From: Marinobacter mangrovi
Lineage (GTDB): Bacteria > Pseudomonadota > Gammaproteobacteria > Pseudomonadales > Oleiphilaceae
Assembly (NCBI RefSeq): GCF_016798325.1
Contig: NZ_JAERVO010000001.1
Coordinates: 620,001-684,000, forward strand
Direction of reading: 5' to 3'
DNA: 64,000 nt
Shown here piece by piece: positions 10,972-20,335 of the stretch; the first letter of the stretch is position 1, and every line of letters begins with the position of its first letter. The position numbers and the translations under genes were made by a program. The notes under the pieces are model-generated. The model had not been told where the DNA came from. It ran no database searches and saw only the letters and a list, made by a program, of their open reading frames with translations.

Positions 10972-11856
10972 TTATTGCAGGCCGCCCAGCTTGCGAAGGC
11001 GGGCCAACAGGCTGGATGTATCCCAGCGCTCGCCGCCCATGCTCTGTACATCGGCATAGAACTGATCCACCAGGGCGGTGACAGGCAGTGTGACGCCTCG
11101 TTCACGGGCTTCGGTCAGGCAGATATTGAGGTCTTTGCGCATCCAGTTAACGGCGAAACCGTGATCGTATTCGCCGGCAATCATCGTGTCGGCCCGGTTT
11201 TCCATCTGCCAGGACTGCGCGGCCCCCTGCGAGATGACGTCGATCACCTGGCGCTGGTCCAGGCCGGATTTTTCCGCAAAATACAGGCATTCCGACAGCC
11301 CCTGAACCAGGCCGGCAATGGCAATCTGGTTGACCATCTTGGTGAGCTGGCCTTTGCCGGGCTCGCCCATCCGGGTGACGGCCTTGCCATAAACGTCCAT
11401 CAGAGGCTTGGCGCGGTCGAAGGCCGTCTGTTCTGCGCCGCACATGACCGTCAGCTTGCCGTTTTCAGCGCCTTGCTGGCCACCGGACACCGGGGCATCA
11501 ATAAACGACTGGCCACGCTCTGAGGCGGCCTGGGCGATTTCAGTGGTCACGCCGGCCGATACCGTGGTGTGATCGATCAGGATGGCTTGGGTGGGCGCGT
11601 TGGCAATGATGCCGTCGACACCCAGGTACACGTCGCGAAGGTCCGGATCGGCGCCGACGCAGGTCATCACGAAATCCGCTTCGGACACCGCTTCGGCAAT
11701 CCGTTCACAGGCCTTGCCGGTGTATTCCCGGGTCCATTCGTCTGCTTTGGCGGGCGTACGATTGAAGACGGTCACGTCGTATCCGGCCTTGACCAGGTGC
11801 CCGGCCATCGGGTAGCCCATGACACCCAGTCCGATAAAAGTCACCTTGCTGGACAT
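10972..11856 (-). CDS. 3-hydroxyisobutyrate dehydrogenase-family oxidoreductase
   Basis: A 294-residue beta-hydroxyacid dehydrogenase. ATG at 11856–11854 is preceded by a perfect AGGAGG, overriding a longer frame. The N-terminal Rossmann motif is GLGVMGYPMAGHL, and the substrate-binding signature DAPVSGGQQGA and catalytic Lys in GKGQLTKMVNQ are present. The family includes 3-hydroxyisobutyrate dehydrogenase (valine breakdown), tartronate semialdehyde reductase and succinic semialdehyde or imine reductases. Sequence alone does not decide the substrate. No valine-catabolic neighbours are seen, so a specific symbol is withheld. It lies downstream of gltA but is separated from it by a terminator. 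Confidence 0.88.
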   Translation of the reverse strand: MSSKVTFIGLGVMGYPMAGHLVKAGYDVTVFNRTPAKADEWTREYTGKACERIAEAVSEADFVMTCVGADPDLRDVYLGVDGIIANAPTQAILIDHTTVSAGVTTEIAQAASERGQSFIDAPVSGGQQGAENGKLTVMCGAEQTAFDRAKPLMDVYGKAVTRMGEPGKGQLTKMVNQIAIAGLVQGLSECLYFAEKSGLDQRQVIDVISQGAAQSWQMENRADTMIAGEYDHGFAVNWMRKDLNICLTEARERGVTLPVTALVDQFYADVQSMGGERWDTSSLLARLRKLGGLQ

Positions 11857-11916
11857 AATTCTGCCTCCTGATATCCAGAGTTGCGCGCCGGGAAGCGGCG
11901 ATTGAGTCGGTATCAA

Positions 11917-11950
11917 CGAAAAAGGGCCGCACACTGTGCAGCCCTTTTCG
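11917..11950 (-). terminator. intrinsic terminator of gltA
   Basis: On the minus strand CGAAAAGGGC-TGCACAGTGTGCG-GCCCTTTTTCG forms a GC-rich stem (GGGC/GCCC plus an inner GCACA/TGTGC) ending in a run of Ts, 19 bases after the gltA stop. Confidence 0.8.
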
Positions 11951-11968
11951 TCAGATCGTGCAAAGCGA

Positions 11969-13243
11969 TTACTTTGCAGGATAGTCGCGCTTGCTGGCGC
12001 CGGTGTAAAGCTGGCGCGGGCGACCGATGCGGTAGTTGCCGCTGACCATCTCGTTCCAGTGAGAGAACCAGCCGATGGTGCGCGACATGGCGAAGATCAC
12101 GGTAAACATAGAGGTTGGGATGCCGATCGCCTTCAGGATAATGCCGGAATAGAAATCGACGTTCGGATAGAGCTTGCGCTCGACGAAGTACTCGTCTTCC
12201 AGGGCGATCTGCTCCAGGCGTTGGGCGATACGCAGCAGCGGATCGTTTTCCAGGCCCAGCTCGGCCAGGACCTCGTGACAGGTTTCACGCATGACCTTGG
12301 CGCGCGGGTCGAAATTCTTGTAGACCCGGTGACCGAAGCCCATCAGGCGGAAGGGGTCGTCCTTGTCCTTGGCTTTGGCCACGAACTGCTCGATGTTGGC
12401 TTCGTCGCCGATCTCGGCCAGCATGTCCAGCACCGCCTCGTTGGCACCGCCGTGCGCCGGTCCCCACAGCGCAGCAATGCCGGACGCAATACAGGCATAC
12501 GGGTTGGCACCGGTCGAGCCGGCCAGACGCACGGTAGACGTGGACGCATTCTGCTCGTGGTCCGCGTGCAGGATGAAGATCTTGTCCATGGCTTTGGCCA
12601 GGACCGGGTTGACCTTGTACTCCTCGCAGGGATTGCCAAACATCATCTGCAGGAAGTTTTCAGAATAGTTCAGGTCGTTGCGCGGGTAGATAAACGGCTG
12701 GCCGTTGGCGTACTTGTAGCACCACGCCGCAATGGTCGGCATCTTGGCCACCAGGCGGTGTGCCGTGATTTCGCGCTGCTCCTGGTTGGTGACGTCCATC
12801 TGGTCGTGATAGAAGGCGGACAGGGCGCCAACGACGCCACACATGATGGCCATCGGATGCGCGTCACGGCGGAAACCGCTGAAGAAATGGCGCATCTGGT
12901 CGTGAATCATAGTGTGGTGCTTGACGGTATCGCGGAAGCGGGCGTCTTCTTCAGCACTCGGCAGTTCGCCGTTGAGCAGCAGGTAGCAGACTTCCAGGTA
13001 ATCGGACTTTTCCGCCAGTTGCTCAATGGGATAGCCGCGGTGCAACAGAACACCATTGGCACCGTCAATGTAGGTGATCTTGGACTCGCAGGCCGCAGTG
13101 GACACAAAACCTGGGTCGTAGGTAAAGACGCCTTCCTGGACGAGACCTCGGACGTCAATGACATCTGGACCTTCCGTGCCGGCATATACGGGCAGCTCGA
13201 TTGACTTATCACCCACCGAAAGCTGTGCTTTCCTGTCGGTCAT
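11969..13243 (-). CDS. gltA: citrate synthase (type II, GltA)
   Basis: A 424-residue hexameric-type citrate synthase that condenses acetyl-CoA with oxaloacetate. Catalytic residues fall where E. coli GltA has them: His264 in GPAHGGANE, His305 in MGFGHRVYK and Asp363 in YPNVDFYSG. The conserved HADHEQNAS segment is also present. It is transcribed away from sdhCDAB across a 704-base gap, the usual pseudomonad and marine-gamma arrangement, so citrate synthase and the rest of the TCA cluster can be co-regulated from the shared region. The ribosome-binding site on the minus strand is agga(g)agcacc just before ATG. Confidence 0.97.
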   Translation of the reverse strand: MTDRKAQLSVGDKSIELPVYAGTEGPDVIDVRGLVQEGVFTYDPGFVSTAACESKITYIDGANGVLLHRGYPIEQLAEKSDYLEVCYLLLNGELPSAEEDARFRDTVKHHTMIHDQMRHFFSGFRRDAHPMAIMCGVVGALSAFYHDQMDVTNQEQREITAHRLVAKMPTIAAWCYKYANGQPFIYPRNDLNYSENFLQMMFGNPCEEYKVNPVLAKAMDKIFILHADHEQNASTSTVRLAGSTGANPYACIASGIAALWGPAHGGANEAVLDMLAEIGDEANIEQFVAKAKDKDDPFRLMGFGHRVYKNFDPRAKVMRETCHEVLAELGLENDPLLRIAQRLEQIALEDEYFVERKLYPNVDFYSGIILKAIGIPTSMFTVIFAMSRTIGWFSHWNEMVSGNYRIGRPRQLYTGASKRDYPAK

Positions 13244-13947
13244 GGTGCTCTCCTATATCAGCATTTCCAGCGTTAGAAAGGTTTCCGGAGACGCCGCAGG
13301 CGGTGCTGCAGGACAGGCTGGAGGCCATTCTGCCCGCCGCCGGTTGCTCTCTTGAAAACGCATATTATTGCAACATCACTCCGCGAGGTCACGGCCGGAA
13401 AGCCTTCGGGTGCGGCATTCCGGGCTGCACCGGGGTGCAGGGGATGAGTTGCTTGGTTATTCCGCAAAAACCGTCAGATTGGTGTTTCACGCCCAGCGTC
13501 GGGCACACACACAGTTTTGAAGCGTGGCGGCAAAATATAGGGAGTTGGCTTTTATTGTCAATGGATGAAGCAGGAATTCACGATGATGTATAGTGGCGAA
13601 ATGGGTAGTTTGTGAGATCAGGGATAGGGAATTCCCGAGATTAGACCTTGGTCTGAAAGGATTTTGTAGGTTCCTAAATATTAATGCAAACTATGAGGGC
13701 GATTGACGCCTAACTGCCCGCTCACTGAGGGGTTTCAGTCGATTGCCGGTTTGTAATTCAGGGGGCCACTCCTTATAATCCGTAGCCCGGAATCGGGGAC
13801 ATGCCAGTCTGGAACGCCAATGACGACGTTTCGTCAGTGCCTTGTTCTCCCTCCATTGTTCTGATCCAAAGAAGAACACCCAACTACACCAACCATCCGT
13901 CCGGCGAGCAGTCTGTGAACCGGACAAAAAGAGAGTGTGAGAGAGCT
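13244..13947. other. 704-base divergent regulatory region between gltA and sdhC
   Basis: No convincing gene: short frames on both strands lack ribosome-binding sites and homology. The half nearest gltA is GC-rich; the central part (about 13500–13700) is AT-rich. Visible elements are a GGGAATTCCC palindrome (13628–13637), an AGACC-TT-GGTCT inverted repeat (13643–13654) and a likely sdh promoter at 13751. The long leader suggests layered control of TCA genes, possibly by small RNAs. Confidence 0.6.
13751..13779 (+). promoter_or_regulatory. likely sigma-70 promoter of sdhCDAB
   Basis: TTGTAA (13751–13756), a 17-base spacer and a perfect TATAAT (13774–13779). The start would be near 13786, leaving a leader of about 160 bases before sdhC. 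Confidence 0.5.
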
Positions 13948-14322
13948 GTGAATAGCAAACGACCAGTAAATCTCGATCTCAGCAAGTTCCATTTCCCATT
14001 GCCAGCGATCACGTCGATCCTGCACCGTATCAGCGGAATCATTATCTTCATCGGTATTGCATTCATGCTTTACGGCCTGCAGCTTTCCCTGTCGGGAGAG
14101 GAAGGCTTCAATGCGGTTGGTAACCTGCTGGACAGCTTCCTGGCGAAGCTGATCATCTGGGGCATCCTGTCTGCTCTGCTGTACCACCTTGTTGCCGGTA
14201 TCAAACACCTGATCATGGACATGGGCTACTGTGAGGAATTGCAGTCTGGCCGTCTGGCCGCCAAGGCCACCGTGGTTATTTCCGTTATCCTGATCATTCT
14301 CGCGGGGGTTTGGGTATGGTAA
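13948..14322 (+). CDS. sdhC: succinate dehydrogenase cytochrome b556 subunit SdhC
   Basis: A 124-residue membrane anchor of complex II. GTG 13948 is chosen because it gives the family N-terminus MNSKRPVNLDL and has gagagag just upstream; a longer frame adds 49 polar, unrelated residues. Three transmembrane helices are visible. SxxHRxSG (SILHRISG) forms part of the quinone site, and the haem-ligand His lies in HLVAGIKHLIMD. The last bases overlap the sdhD start, indicating translational coupling. Confidence 0.93.
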   Translation: MNSKRPVNLDLSKFHFPLPAITSILHRISGIIIFIGIAFMLYGLQLSLSGEEGFNAVGNLLDSFLAKLIIWGILSALLYHLVAGIKHLIMDMGYCEELQSGRLAAKATVVISVILIILAGVWVW

Positions 14323-14660
14323 GCAGCGTAACGAATCTGGGTCGCAGTGGTGTCTACGACTGGATGATCCAGCGTGTGACCGCCTACGTATTGGCGCTGT
14401 ACACGCTCTTCATGCTGGGCTTTGTGCTGTTCACCGATGTGGATTACGCCAGTTGGGCGGGTCTGTTCGATCAAACCTGGTTCAAGATTTTCAGCCTGAT
14501 GGCGCTGCTGTCGATTGGCGGTCACGCCTGGGTTGGTCTTTGGACCGTGACAACCGACTACATCAAGGCCACAGCCCCGCGCTTTCTGGTGCAGGCATTT
14601 TGTGGTGCGGTGATGTTTGTCTATGTCGTTTGGGGCGTACAGATTCTCTGGGGGCTTTGA
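14316..14660 (+). CDS. sdhD: succinate dehydrogenase membrane anchor subunit SdhD
   Basis: A 114-residue, three-helix hydrophobic anchor that with SdhC holds the SdhAB dimer to the inner membrane and binds haem b and ubiquinone. ATG 14316 overlaps the sdhC stop by 7 bases. The motif GVYDWMIQRVTA near the N-terminus and the GHAWVGLWTVTTDYIK segment, with the conserved His and Asp-Tyr, are family hallmarks. sdhA follows 3 bases after the stop. Confidence 0.93.
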   Translation: MVSSVTNLGRSGVYDWMIQRVTAYVLALYTLFMLGFVLFTDVDYASWAGLFDQTWFKIFSLMALLSIGGHAWVGLWTVTTDYIKATAPRFLVQAFCGAVMFVYVVWGVQILWGL

Positions 14661-14663
14661 TCC

Positions 14664-16436
14664 ATGTCTAATATGAAGACCATTTCCTACGACGCCATCG
14701 TCATTGGCGGTGGTGGCTCCGGCATGCGGGCGGCGCTTCAGCTGACCGAGTCCGGCGTCAACACGGCGTGTCTCACCAAAGTATTTCCGACCCGTTCTCA
14801 CACGGTCTCCGCCCAGGGTGGTATTACCTGTGCGATTGCCAGTGCCGATCCCAACGACGACTGGCGCTGGCACATGTACGACACCGTCAAGGGGTCTGAC
14901 TACATTGGCGACCAGGATGCGATCGAGTATATGTGCTCGGTGGGTCCGCAGGCCGTTTTCGAGCTGGAGCACATGGGGCTCCCGTTCTCCCGGACTGAAA
15001 ACGGTCGTATCTATCAGCGTCCGTTCGGTGGCCAGTCCAAGGATTACGGTAAGGGCGGTCAGGCCGCTCGTACCTGTGCGGCGGCTGACCGTACCGGGCA
15101 TGCGCTGCTGCATACCCTTTACCAGGCCAACCTGAAAGGTGGCACCACCTTCCTGAATGAGTGGTATGCCGTTGACCTGGTCAAGAACAGCAAGAACCAG
15201 GTGGTGGGTGTCATCGCCATCGAAATCGAGACGGGCGAAGTGGCGTTTATCAAGTCGAAAGCCACCGTCCTGGCGACGGGTGGTGCCGGCCGTATCTACG
15301 CCTCAACGACCAACGCCCTGATCAACACCGGTGACGGCATCGGCATGGCGCTGCGTGCCGGCTTCCCGGTTCAGGACATGGAGATGTGGCAGTTCCATCC
15401 GACCGGTATCCACGGTGCCGGCACACTGGTGACTGAAGGCTGTCGGGGTGAGGGGGGGTACCTGATCAACTCCGAGGGCGAGCGCTTCATGGAGCGTTAC
15501 GCGCCAAACGCCAAAGACCTGGCGGGCCGTGACGTTGTTGCCCGGTCCATGGTCATCGAAATCCTGGAAGGCCGTGGTTGCGGTCCGGACAAGGATCACG
15601 TCCTGCTGAAGCTGGATCACCTCGGTGAAGAGACGCTGAATCTGCGTCTGCCGGGTATCTGTGAGCTGTCGCGCACCTTTGCGCACGTGGACCCGGTGAA
15701 AGAGCCGATCCCGGTTGTGCCGACCTGTCACTACATGATGGGTGGTATCCCGACCAACGTCGGTGGTCAGGCGATTACCCAGGATGAAAATGGCAACGAC
15801 ACCTTCATCGAAGGTCTGTTTGCCTGTGGTGAGGCGGCTTGTGTGTCTGTTCACGGCGCCAACCGTCTGGGCGGCAACTCGCTGCTGGACCTGGTTGTCT
15901 TCGGTCGTGCGGCGGGTCTGCACATCGAGAAGCAGTTGCGTGAAGGCTCCGAGGTCATGGAGCCGACGGAAGAAGACATCAAGCGCGCCATGGCTCGTCT
16001 TGACCGTCTGAACAGCGCTTCTGAAGGCGAAAGTGTCGCCGAGGTCCGAAAGGATCTGCAAAACACCATGCAGCTTTATTTCGGCGTGTTCCGGGATGGC
16101 GAGAGCATGGAGAAAGGGCTCAAGAAGCTGGATGAACTGGGTGAGCGGGTTCGCAAGACCAAGCTGACCGATCGCAGCAATGCCTTCAATACCGACCGTG
16201 TTGAGGCGCTTGAGCTGGATAACCTGTATGAAGTCGCCTATGCCACTGCGGTTTCAGCCATCGAGCGCAAGGAAAGTCGCGGTGCCCACGCACGCAATGA
16301 CTTCACCGAGCGTGATGATGAAAACTGGCTGAAGCACTCGCTGTACTTCCCGCTCGAGAAGCGTGTAGGTAAGCGTGATGTCAACTTCGCGCCGAAGACG
16401 GTGGATACCTTCCAGCCGAAGATTCGGACCTACTAA
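14664..16436 (+). CDS. sdhA: succinate dehydrogenase flavoprotein subunit SdhA
   Basis: A 590-residue catalytic subunit oxidising succinate to fumarate. The Rossmann FAD motif is [12 protein letters not shown]. The covalent FAD-linking His is residue 46 in [11 protein letters not shown]. Active-site residues lie in the conserved segments FHPTG, GCRGEGG and [12 protein letters not shown], and [14 protein letters not shown] is the C-terminal FAD contact. Length and motifs are normal. Third gene of sdhCDAB, tightly spaced with sdhD and sdhB. Confidence 0.97.
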   Translation: MSNMKTISYDAIVIGGGGSGMRAALQLTESGVNTACLTKVFPTRSHTVSAQGGITCAIASADPNDDWRWHMYDTVKGSDYIGDQDAIEYMCSVGPQAVFELEHMGLPFSRTENGRIYQRPFGGQSKDYGKGGQAARTCAAADRTGHALLHTLYQANLKGGTTFLNEWYAVDLVKNSKNQVVGVIAIEIETGEVAFIKSKATVLATGGAGRIYASTTNALINTGDGIGMALRAGFPVQDMEMWQFHPTGIHGAGTLVTEGCRGEGGYLINSEGERFMERYAPNAKDLAGRDVVARSMVIEILEGRGCGPDKDHVLLKLDHLGEETLNLRLPGICELSRTFAHVDPVKEPIPVVPTCHYMMGGIPTNVGGQAITQDENGNDTFIEGLFACGEAACVSVHGANRLGGNSLLDLVVFGRAAGLHIEKQLREGSEVMEPTEEDIKRAMARLDRLNSASEGESVAEVRKDLQNTMQLYFGVFRDGESMEKGLKKLDELGERVRKTKLTDRSNAFNTDRVEALELDNLYEVAYATAVSAIERKESRGAHARNDFTERDDENWLKHSLYFPLEKRVGKRDVNFAPKTVDTFQPKIRTY

Positions 16437-16450
16437 GGAGTGACGCAGAA

Positions 16451-17155
16451 ATGTTAGTAAGCGTATATCGGTACAATCCCGAAACTGACAACGCGCCTTA
16501 CATGCAGGATATTGAACTGGAAATTCCTAAAGGTAAGGATCTGATGGTGCTGGACGTCCTGAACCTCCTGAAGGAGAAGGATCCGTCTTTGGCCTATCGT
16601 CGCTCCTGCCGCGAAGGGGTTTGTGGTTCCGACGGTCTCAACATGAACGGCAAGAACGGCCTGGGCTGTATCACGCCGCTTTCTGAGGTCGTCAAGAAGG
16701 GCAAGCTCGTGATCCGGCCACTGCCGGGGCTGCCGGTCATTCGTGACCTGGTTGTCGATATGAGCCTGTTCTACCAACAGTATGAAAAAGTGCAGCCGTA
16801 CCTGATCAACAACGATCCGGCTCCGGCAATCGAACGTCTGCAATCCCCGGAAGAGCGGGAGAAGCTGGATGGCCTCTACGAGTGTATTCTCTGTGCGTGC
16901 TGTTCCACTTCCTGTCCGTCCTTCTGGTGGAATCCGGACAAGTTCGTGGGTCCGGCTGGCCTGCTGCAGGCATACCGCTTCCTGGCTGACAGCCGGGACC
17001 AGGCGCAGGATGAGCGTCTGGCCAATCTTGATGATCCGTTCAGCGTGTTCCGCTGCCGGGGCATCATGAACTGCGTCAGTGTCTGTCCGAAGGGGTTGAA
17101 TCCGACCAAGGCCATCGGCCACATCCGGAATCTCCTGCTTCAGCGGGCGACGTGA
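16451..17155 (+). CDS. sdhB: succinate dehydrogenase iron-sulfur subunit SdhB
   Basis: A 234-residue electron-transfer subunit. The N-terminal ferredoxin domain holds the [2Fe-2S] cysteines at 53, 58 and 73 with CREGVCGSDG as signature. The C-terminal domain has ECILCACCSTSCP (Cys 145, 148, 151, 155) and CRGIMNCVSVCPKGLNP for the [4Fe-4S] and [3Fe-4S] clusters. A strong AAGGAG begins 16 bases before ATG. No terminator follows, so transcripts may read through into sucA. Confidence 0.97.
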   Translation: MLVSVYRYNPETDNAPYMQDIELEIPKGKDLMVLDVLNLLKEKDPSLAYRRSCREGVCGSDGLNMNGKNGLGCITPLSEVVKKGKLVIRPLPGLPVIRDLVVDMSLFYQQYEKVQPYLINNDPAPAIERLQSPEEREKLDGLYECILCACCSTSCPSFWWNPDKFVGPAGLLQAYRFLADSRDQAQDERLANLDDPFSVFRCRGIMNCVSVCPKGLNPTKAIGHIRNLLLQRAT

Positions 17156-17471
17156 CCAGCAAAGGCTGACACAGGCGCTATACTGTTCTGATGTATTCAG
17201 CCTTCCCTGTGACAAGGTGAAGTCAAAATAAGGACTTACACCATTGGCTAATACCCAAAGGCGGGTAGGGGGAGGCACACTACGGAAGCCGTGGCGTGGA
17301 CTTAAAAGGTTCTCGGCACGGCTTTGCTGAGTTTTAACCACCGGGGAACGGAAAACATCCGCGCCAGTTCAGTGGTGGCAACAGTCGTCGAAATCCCCTC
17401 AGGACGATTGTCGTTAACCCCTTGCCATCAGTGGATTGCTCCCCGCTCCAGTCCGAGGTGAGCTATTCAAA
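17156..17471 (+). ncRNA. candidate structured leader upstream of sucA
   Basis: A 316-base gap without a gene or terminator inside an otherwise tight TCA operon. It contains several complementary segments: TACCC/GGGTA around 17250–17270, AAGCCGTG (17286–17293) with CACGGCTT (17317–17324), and CCACC (17338–17342) with GGTGG (17374–17378). A conserved RNA called sucA-II is known upstream of sucA in Pseudomonadales. Position and GC-rich pairing suggest a relative, but I cannot align it here. The sucA ribosome-binding site GAGGTG is at its 3' end. Confidence 0.4.
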
Positions 17472-20309
17472 ATGCATGAAAGCATCATGGAGCAGTTATG
17501 GCAGACATCCCACCTACAGGGCGGGAATCTGACCTATGTTGAAGAGCTTTTCGAAACCTATCTGACCGATCCCAACGCGATTCCCGAGGAATGGCGCAAC
17601 TATTTCGACAAACTGCCCCGTGTTGATGGCTCTTCGGGCAGGGATGTCTCCCTTTCCGCGATCCGCGAACAGTTTGAACACATTTCCCGCAACCAGCGTC
17701 GACTGGCCGCCAGTGGCGTTCCGGCTTCCGCAACGTCCGATGCCGATCGCAAGCAGATTCGTGTTCTGCAGCTGATTAATGCGTACCGCTTCCGGGGGCA
17801 CCAGCATGCCAACCTGGATCCGCTGGGGGTCTGGGAGCGTGAAACCGTCGAAGATCTGAACATCGGTTTTCATGATCTCAGCGATGCCGACATGGATCTG
17901 GAATTCCAGACCGGGTCCCTGAATTTCGGCACCGAGACCATGAAGCTGCGCGATATTGTAGAGGGTCTCAAGCAGACCTACTGCAGCAGCATCGGCGCAG
18001 AGTACATGCACGTGGTGGACACGCGCATCAAGCGCTGGTTCCAGCAGCGCATGGAACCGGTTCGGTCCCATCCCGAGTATGAAACCAAAACCCGTCGTCA
18101 CATCCTTGAGCGTCTGACCGCTGCGGAAGGCCTGGAGAAATACCTCGGCTCCCGCTATCCCGGCGTCAAGCGCTTTGGCCTGGAAGGTGGCGAAAGCCTG
18201 ATTCCCTGCGTCGACGAATTGATCCAGCGTGCCGGCAGCTACGGTGCCAAGGAAATCGTCATCGGCATGGCCCACCGTGGTCGTCTGAACGTCCTGGTCA
18301 ATACGCTGGGCAAGAACCCGCGCGAGTTGTTCGACGAATTCGAAGGCAAGAAGCTGGCGGATGCCGGTTCGGGTGACGTCAAATACCACCAGGGCTTCTC
18401 GTCCAACGTGATGACGGAAGGCGGTGAGGTTCACCTCGCGCTGGCCTTCAACCCGTCGCATCTGGAAATCGTATCGCCGGTGGTTGAGGGTTCAGTGCGC
18501 GCTCGCCAAACGCGCCGCGAAGACCCGGACGGTACTCAGGTGCTGCCGATTATCATGCACGGTGATGCGGCGTTTGCGGGTCAGGGTGTGGTGATGGAAA
18601 CCTTCCAGATGTCCCAGACCCGGGGCTATGGTGTGGGTGGCACAATCCACATCGTGATCAACAACCAGGTGGGTTTCACCACCAGCAAACAGGAAGACGC
18701 CCGCTCCACGGAATACTGCACCGACGTCGCCAAGATGGTTCAGGCGCCGATCCTGCACGTGAACGGCGATGATCCTGAAGCGGTCATGTTTGCCACCCAG
18801 ATGGCGATGGATTATCGCAACGAGTTCAAGCGCGATGTGGTGATCGATCTGGTGTGCTACCGCCGTCGGGGCCACAACGAGGCGGACGAGCCGTCGGCCA
18901 CGCAGCCGGTGATGTACGAGAAGATTCGCAAGCGCAAGACCACGCGAGAGCTTTACGCCAAGCAGCTTGTCGATGCCGGTGTGATCGGCGAAGACGAAGC
19001 CAAGTCGATGGAGCTCGAATACCGTGATGCGCTGGACAAGGGCGATCACGTGGTCAAGTCGCTGGTCAAAGAGCCGAACAAGGCGCTTTACGTGGACTGG
19101 CAGCCCTACCTGGGACACGAGTGGACAGCCAAGTGCAAGACCAGCGTCGCTCTGAAAACCTTGCAGCGTATCGGCAAGAAGATGGGGCAGTTGCCCGAAG
19201 GCTTCGCGGTCCAGCGCCAAGTGTCCAAGATCGTCGACGATCGCAATAAAATGACCCAGGGCGCACTGCCGATCAACTGGGGTTATGGCGAAGTCATGGC
19301 GTATGCGACGCTGTTGAATGAAGGCCATCCGATCCGCATCACCGGCCAGGATGTTGGCCGAGGCACCTTCTCGCACCGTCATGCCGTGCTGCATAACCAG
19401 AAGGGCGGCGATACCTACATCCCGCTGGAAAACGTGTCGGACAAGCAGCCGCTGTTCGAGATCTATGATTCGCTCCTTTCCGAGGAAGCGGTCATGGCGT
19501 TCGAATACGGTTACTCGACCACCACGCCGGACGCCCTGATCGTCTGGGAAGCCCAGTTTGGTGACTTCGCCAACGGTGCCCAGGTGGTGATCGACCAGTT
19601 CCTCACCAGCGGTGAGCACAAGTGGGGCCGCCTCTGTGGCCTGACCCTGCTGCTGCCACACGGCTATGAGGGGCAGGGGCCGGAGCACAGCTCTGCGCGT
19701 CTGGAGCGCTTCCTGCAGATGTGTGCCGAGCACAACATCCAGGTGTGCGTGCCCACCACCCCAGCGCAGGTGTTCCACATGCTGCGTCGCCAGGTGAAGC
19801 GTCCGCTGCGTAAGCCGCTGGTTGCCATCACACCGAAGAGTCTGCTGCGTCACAAGGAAGCCACTTCGGGCCTGGACGACCTGACCGAAGGCACCTTCCA
19901 GACCGTGCTGCCGGAGAAGGAACCGACGGATCCGAAGAAAGCCCGTCGGCTGATTCTCTGCAGCGGCAAGGTCTATTTCGACCTGCTGGAGAAGAAGAAG
20001 GCCGACGAGCGGGATGATGTTGCCATTGTGCGTCTGGAGCAGCTTTACCCGTTCCCGGCGGACGACCTGGACGAGGTTCTCAAGCCGTACTCCAAGCTGA
20101 CCCACGCAGTCTGGTGTCAGGAAGAACCCATGAACCAGGGCGCCTGGTACTCCAGCCAGCACCACATGCGCCAGGCGCTGCACCGCCATAATCCGAAACT
20201 GTATCTTCAGTATGCAGGTCGGGACGCGTCCGCCGCACCGGCATGCGGACACCTCTCGGTCCACATTGAAGAGCAGAAAAAACTGGTTAACGACGCGTTC
20301 GAAGTTTGA
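17472..20309 (+). CDS. sucA: 2-oxoglutarate dehydrogenase E1 component SucA
   Basis: A 945-residue thiamine-diphosphate-dependent decarboxylase of the 2-oxoglutarate dehydrogenase complex. ATG 17472 gives MHESIMEQLW, matching family N-termini, with GAGGTG upstream; the longer frame adds 12 residues. The N-terminal E2-interaction helix YVEELFETYLTDPNAIPEEWR is present. The catalytic core has MAHRGRLNVLVN, the ThDP/Mg motif around GDAAFAGQG…NNQVGFTT, and the transketolase-like RGTFSHRHAVLH. sucB follows 26 bases later. Confidence 0.97.
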   Translation: MHESIMEQLWQTSHLQGGNLTYVEELFETYLTDPNAIPEEWRNYFDKLPRVDGSSGRDVSLSAIREQFEHISRNQRRLAASGVPASATSDADRKQIRVLQLINAYRFRGHQHANLDPLGVWERETVEDLNIGFHDLSDADMDLEFQTGSLNFGTETMKLRDIVEGLKQTYCSSIGAEYMHVVDTRIKRWFQQRMEPVRSHPEYETKTRRHILERLTAAEGLEKYLGSRYPGVKRFGLEGGESLIPCVDELIQRAGSYGAKEIVIGMAHRGRLNVLVNTLGKNPRELFDEFEGKKLADAGSGDVKYHQGFSSNVMTEGGEVHLALAFNPSHLEIVSPVVEGSVRARQTRREDPDGTQVLPIIMHGDAAFAGQGVVMETFQMSQTRGYGVGGTIHIVINNQVGFTTSKQEDARSTEYCTDVAKMVQAPILHVNGDDPEAVMFATQMAMDYRNEFKRDVVIDLVCYRRRGHNEADEPSATQPVMYEKIRKRKTTRELYAKQLVDAGVIGEDEAKSMELEYRDALDKGDHVVKSLVKEPNKALYVDWQPYLGHEWTAKCKTSVALKTLQRIGKKMGQLPEGFAVQRQVSKIVDDRNKMTQGALPINWGYGEVMAYATLLNEGHPIRITGQDVGRGTFSHRHAVLHNQKGGDTYIPLENVSDKQPLFEIYDSLLSEEAVMAFEYGYSTTTPDALIVWEAQFGDFANGAQVVIDQFLTSGEHKWGRLCGLTLLLPHGYEGQGPEHSSARLERFLQMCAEHNIQVCVPTTPAQVFHMLRRQVKRPLRKPLVAITPKSLLRHKEATSGLDDLTEGTFQTVLPEKEPTDPKKARRLILCSGKVYFDLLEKKKADERDDVAIVRLEQLYPFPADDLDEVLKPYSKLTHAVWCQEEPMNQGAWYSSQHHMRQALHRHNPKLYLQYAGRDASAAPACGHLSVHIEEQKKLVNDAFEV

Positions 20310-20335
20310 CGAGTTACCGAATTTAAGGATCCGAG

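Noticed and set aside
11936-13204. Plus-strand frame of 422 residues opposite gltA
   Set aside because: Fully antisense to citrate synthase, whose catalytic residues are all present on the minus strand.
13201-13593. 130-residue plus-strand frame in the gltA–sdhC gap
   Set aside because: Begins inside gltA on the other strand, has no ribosome-binding site, and its composition drifts with the changing GC of the gap.
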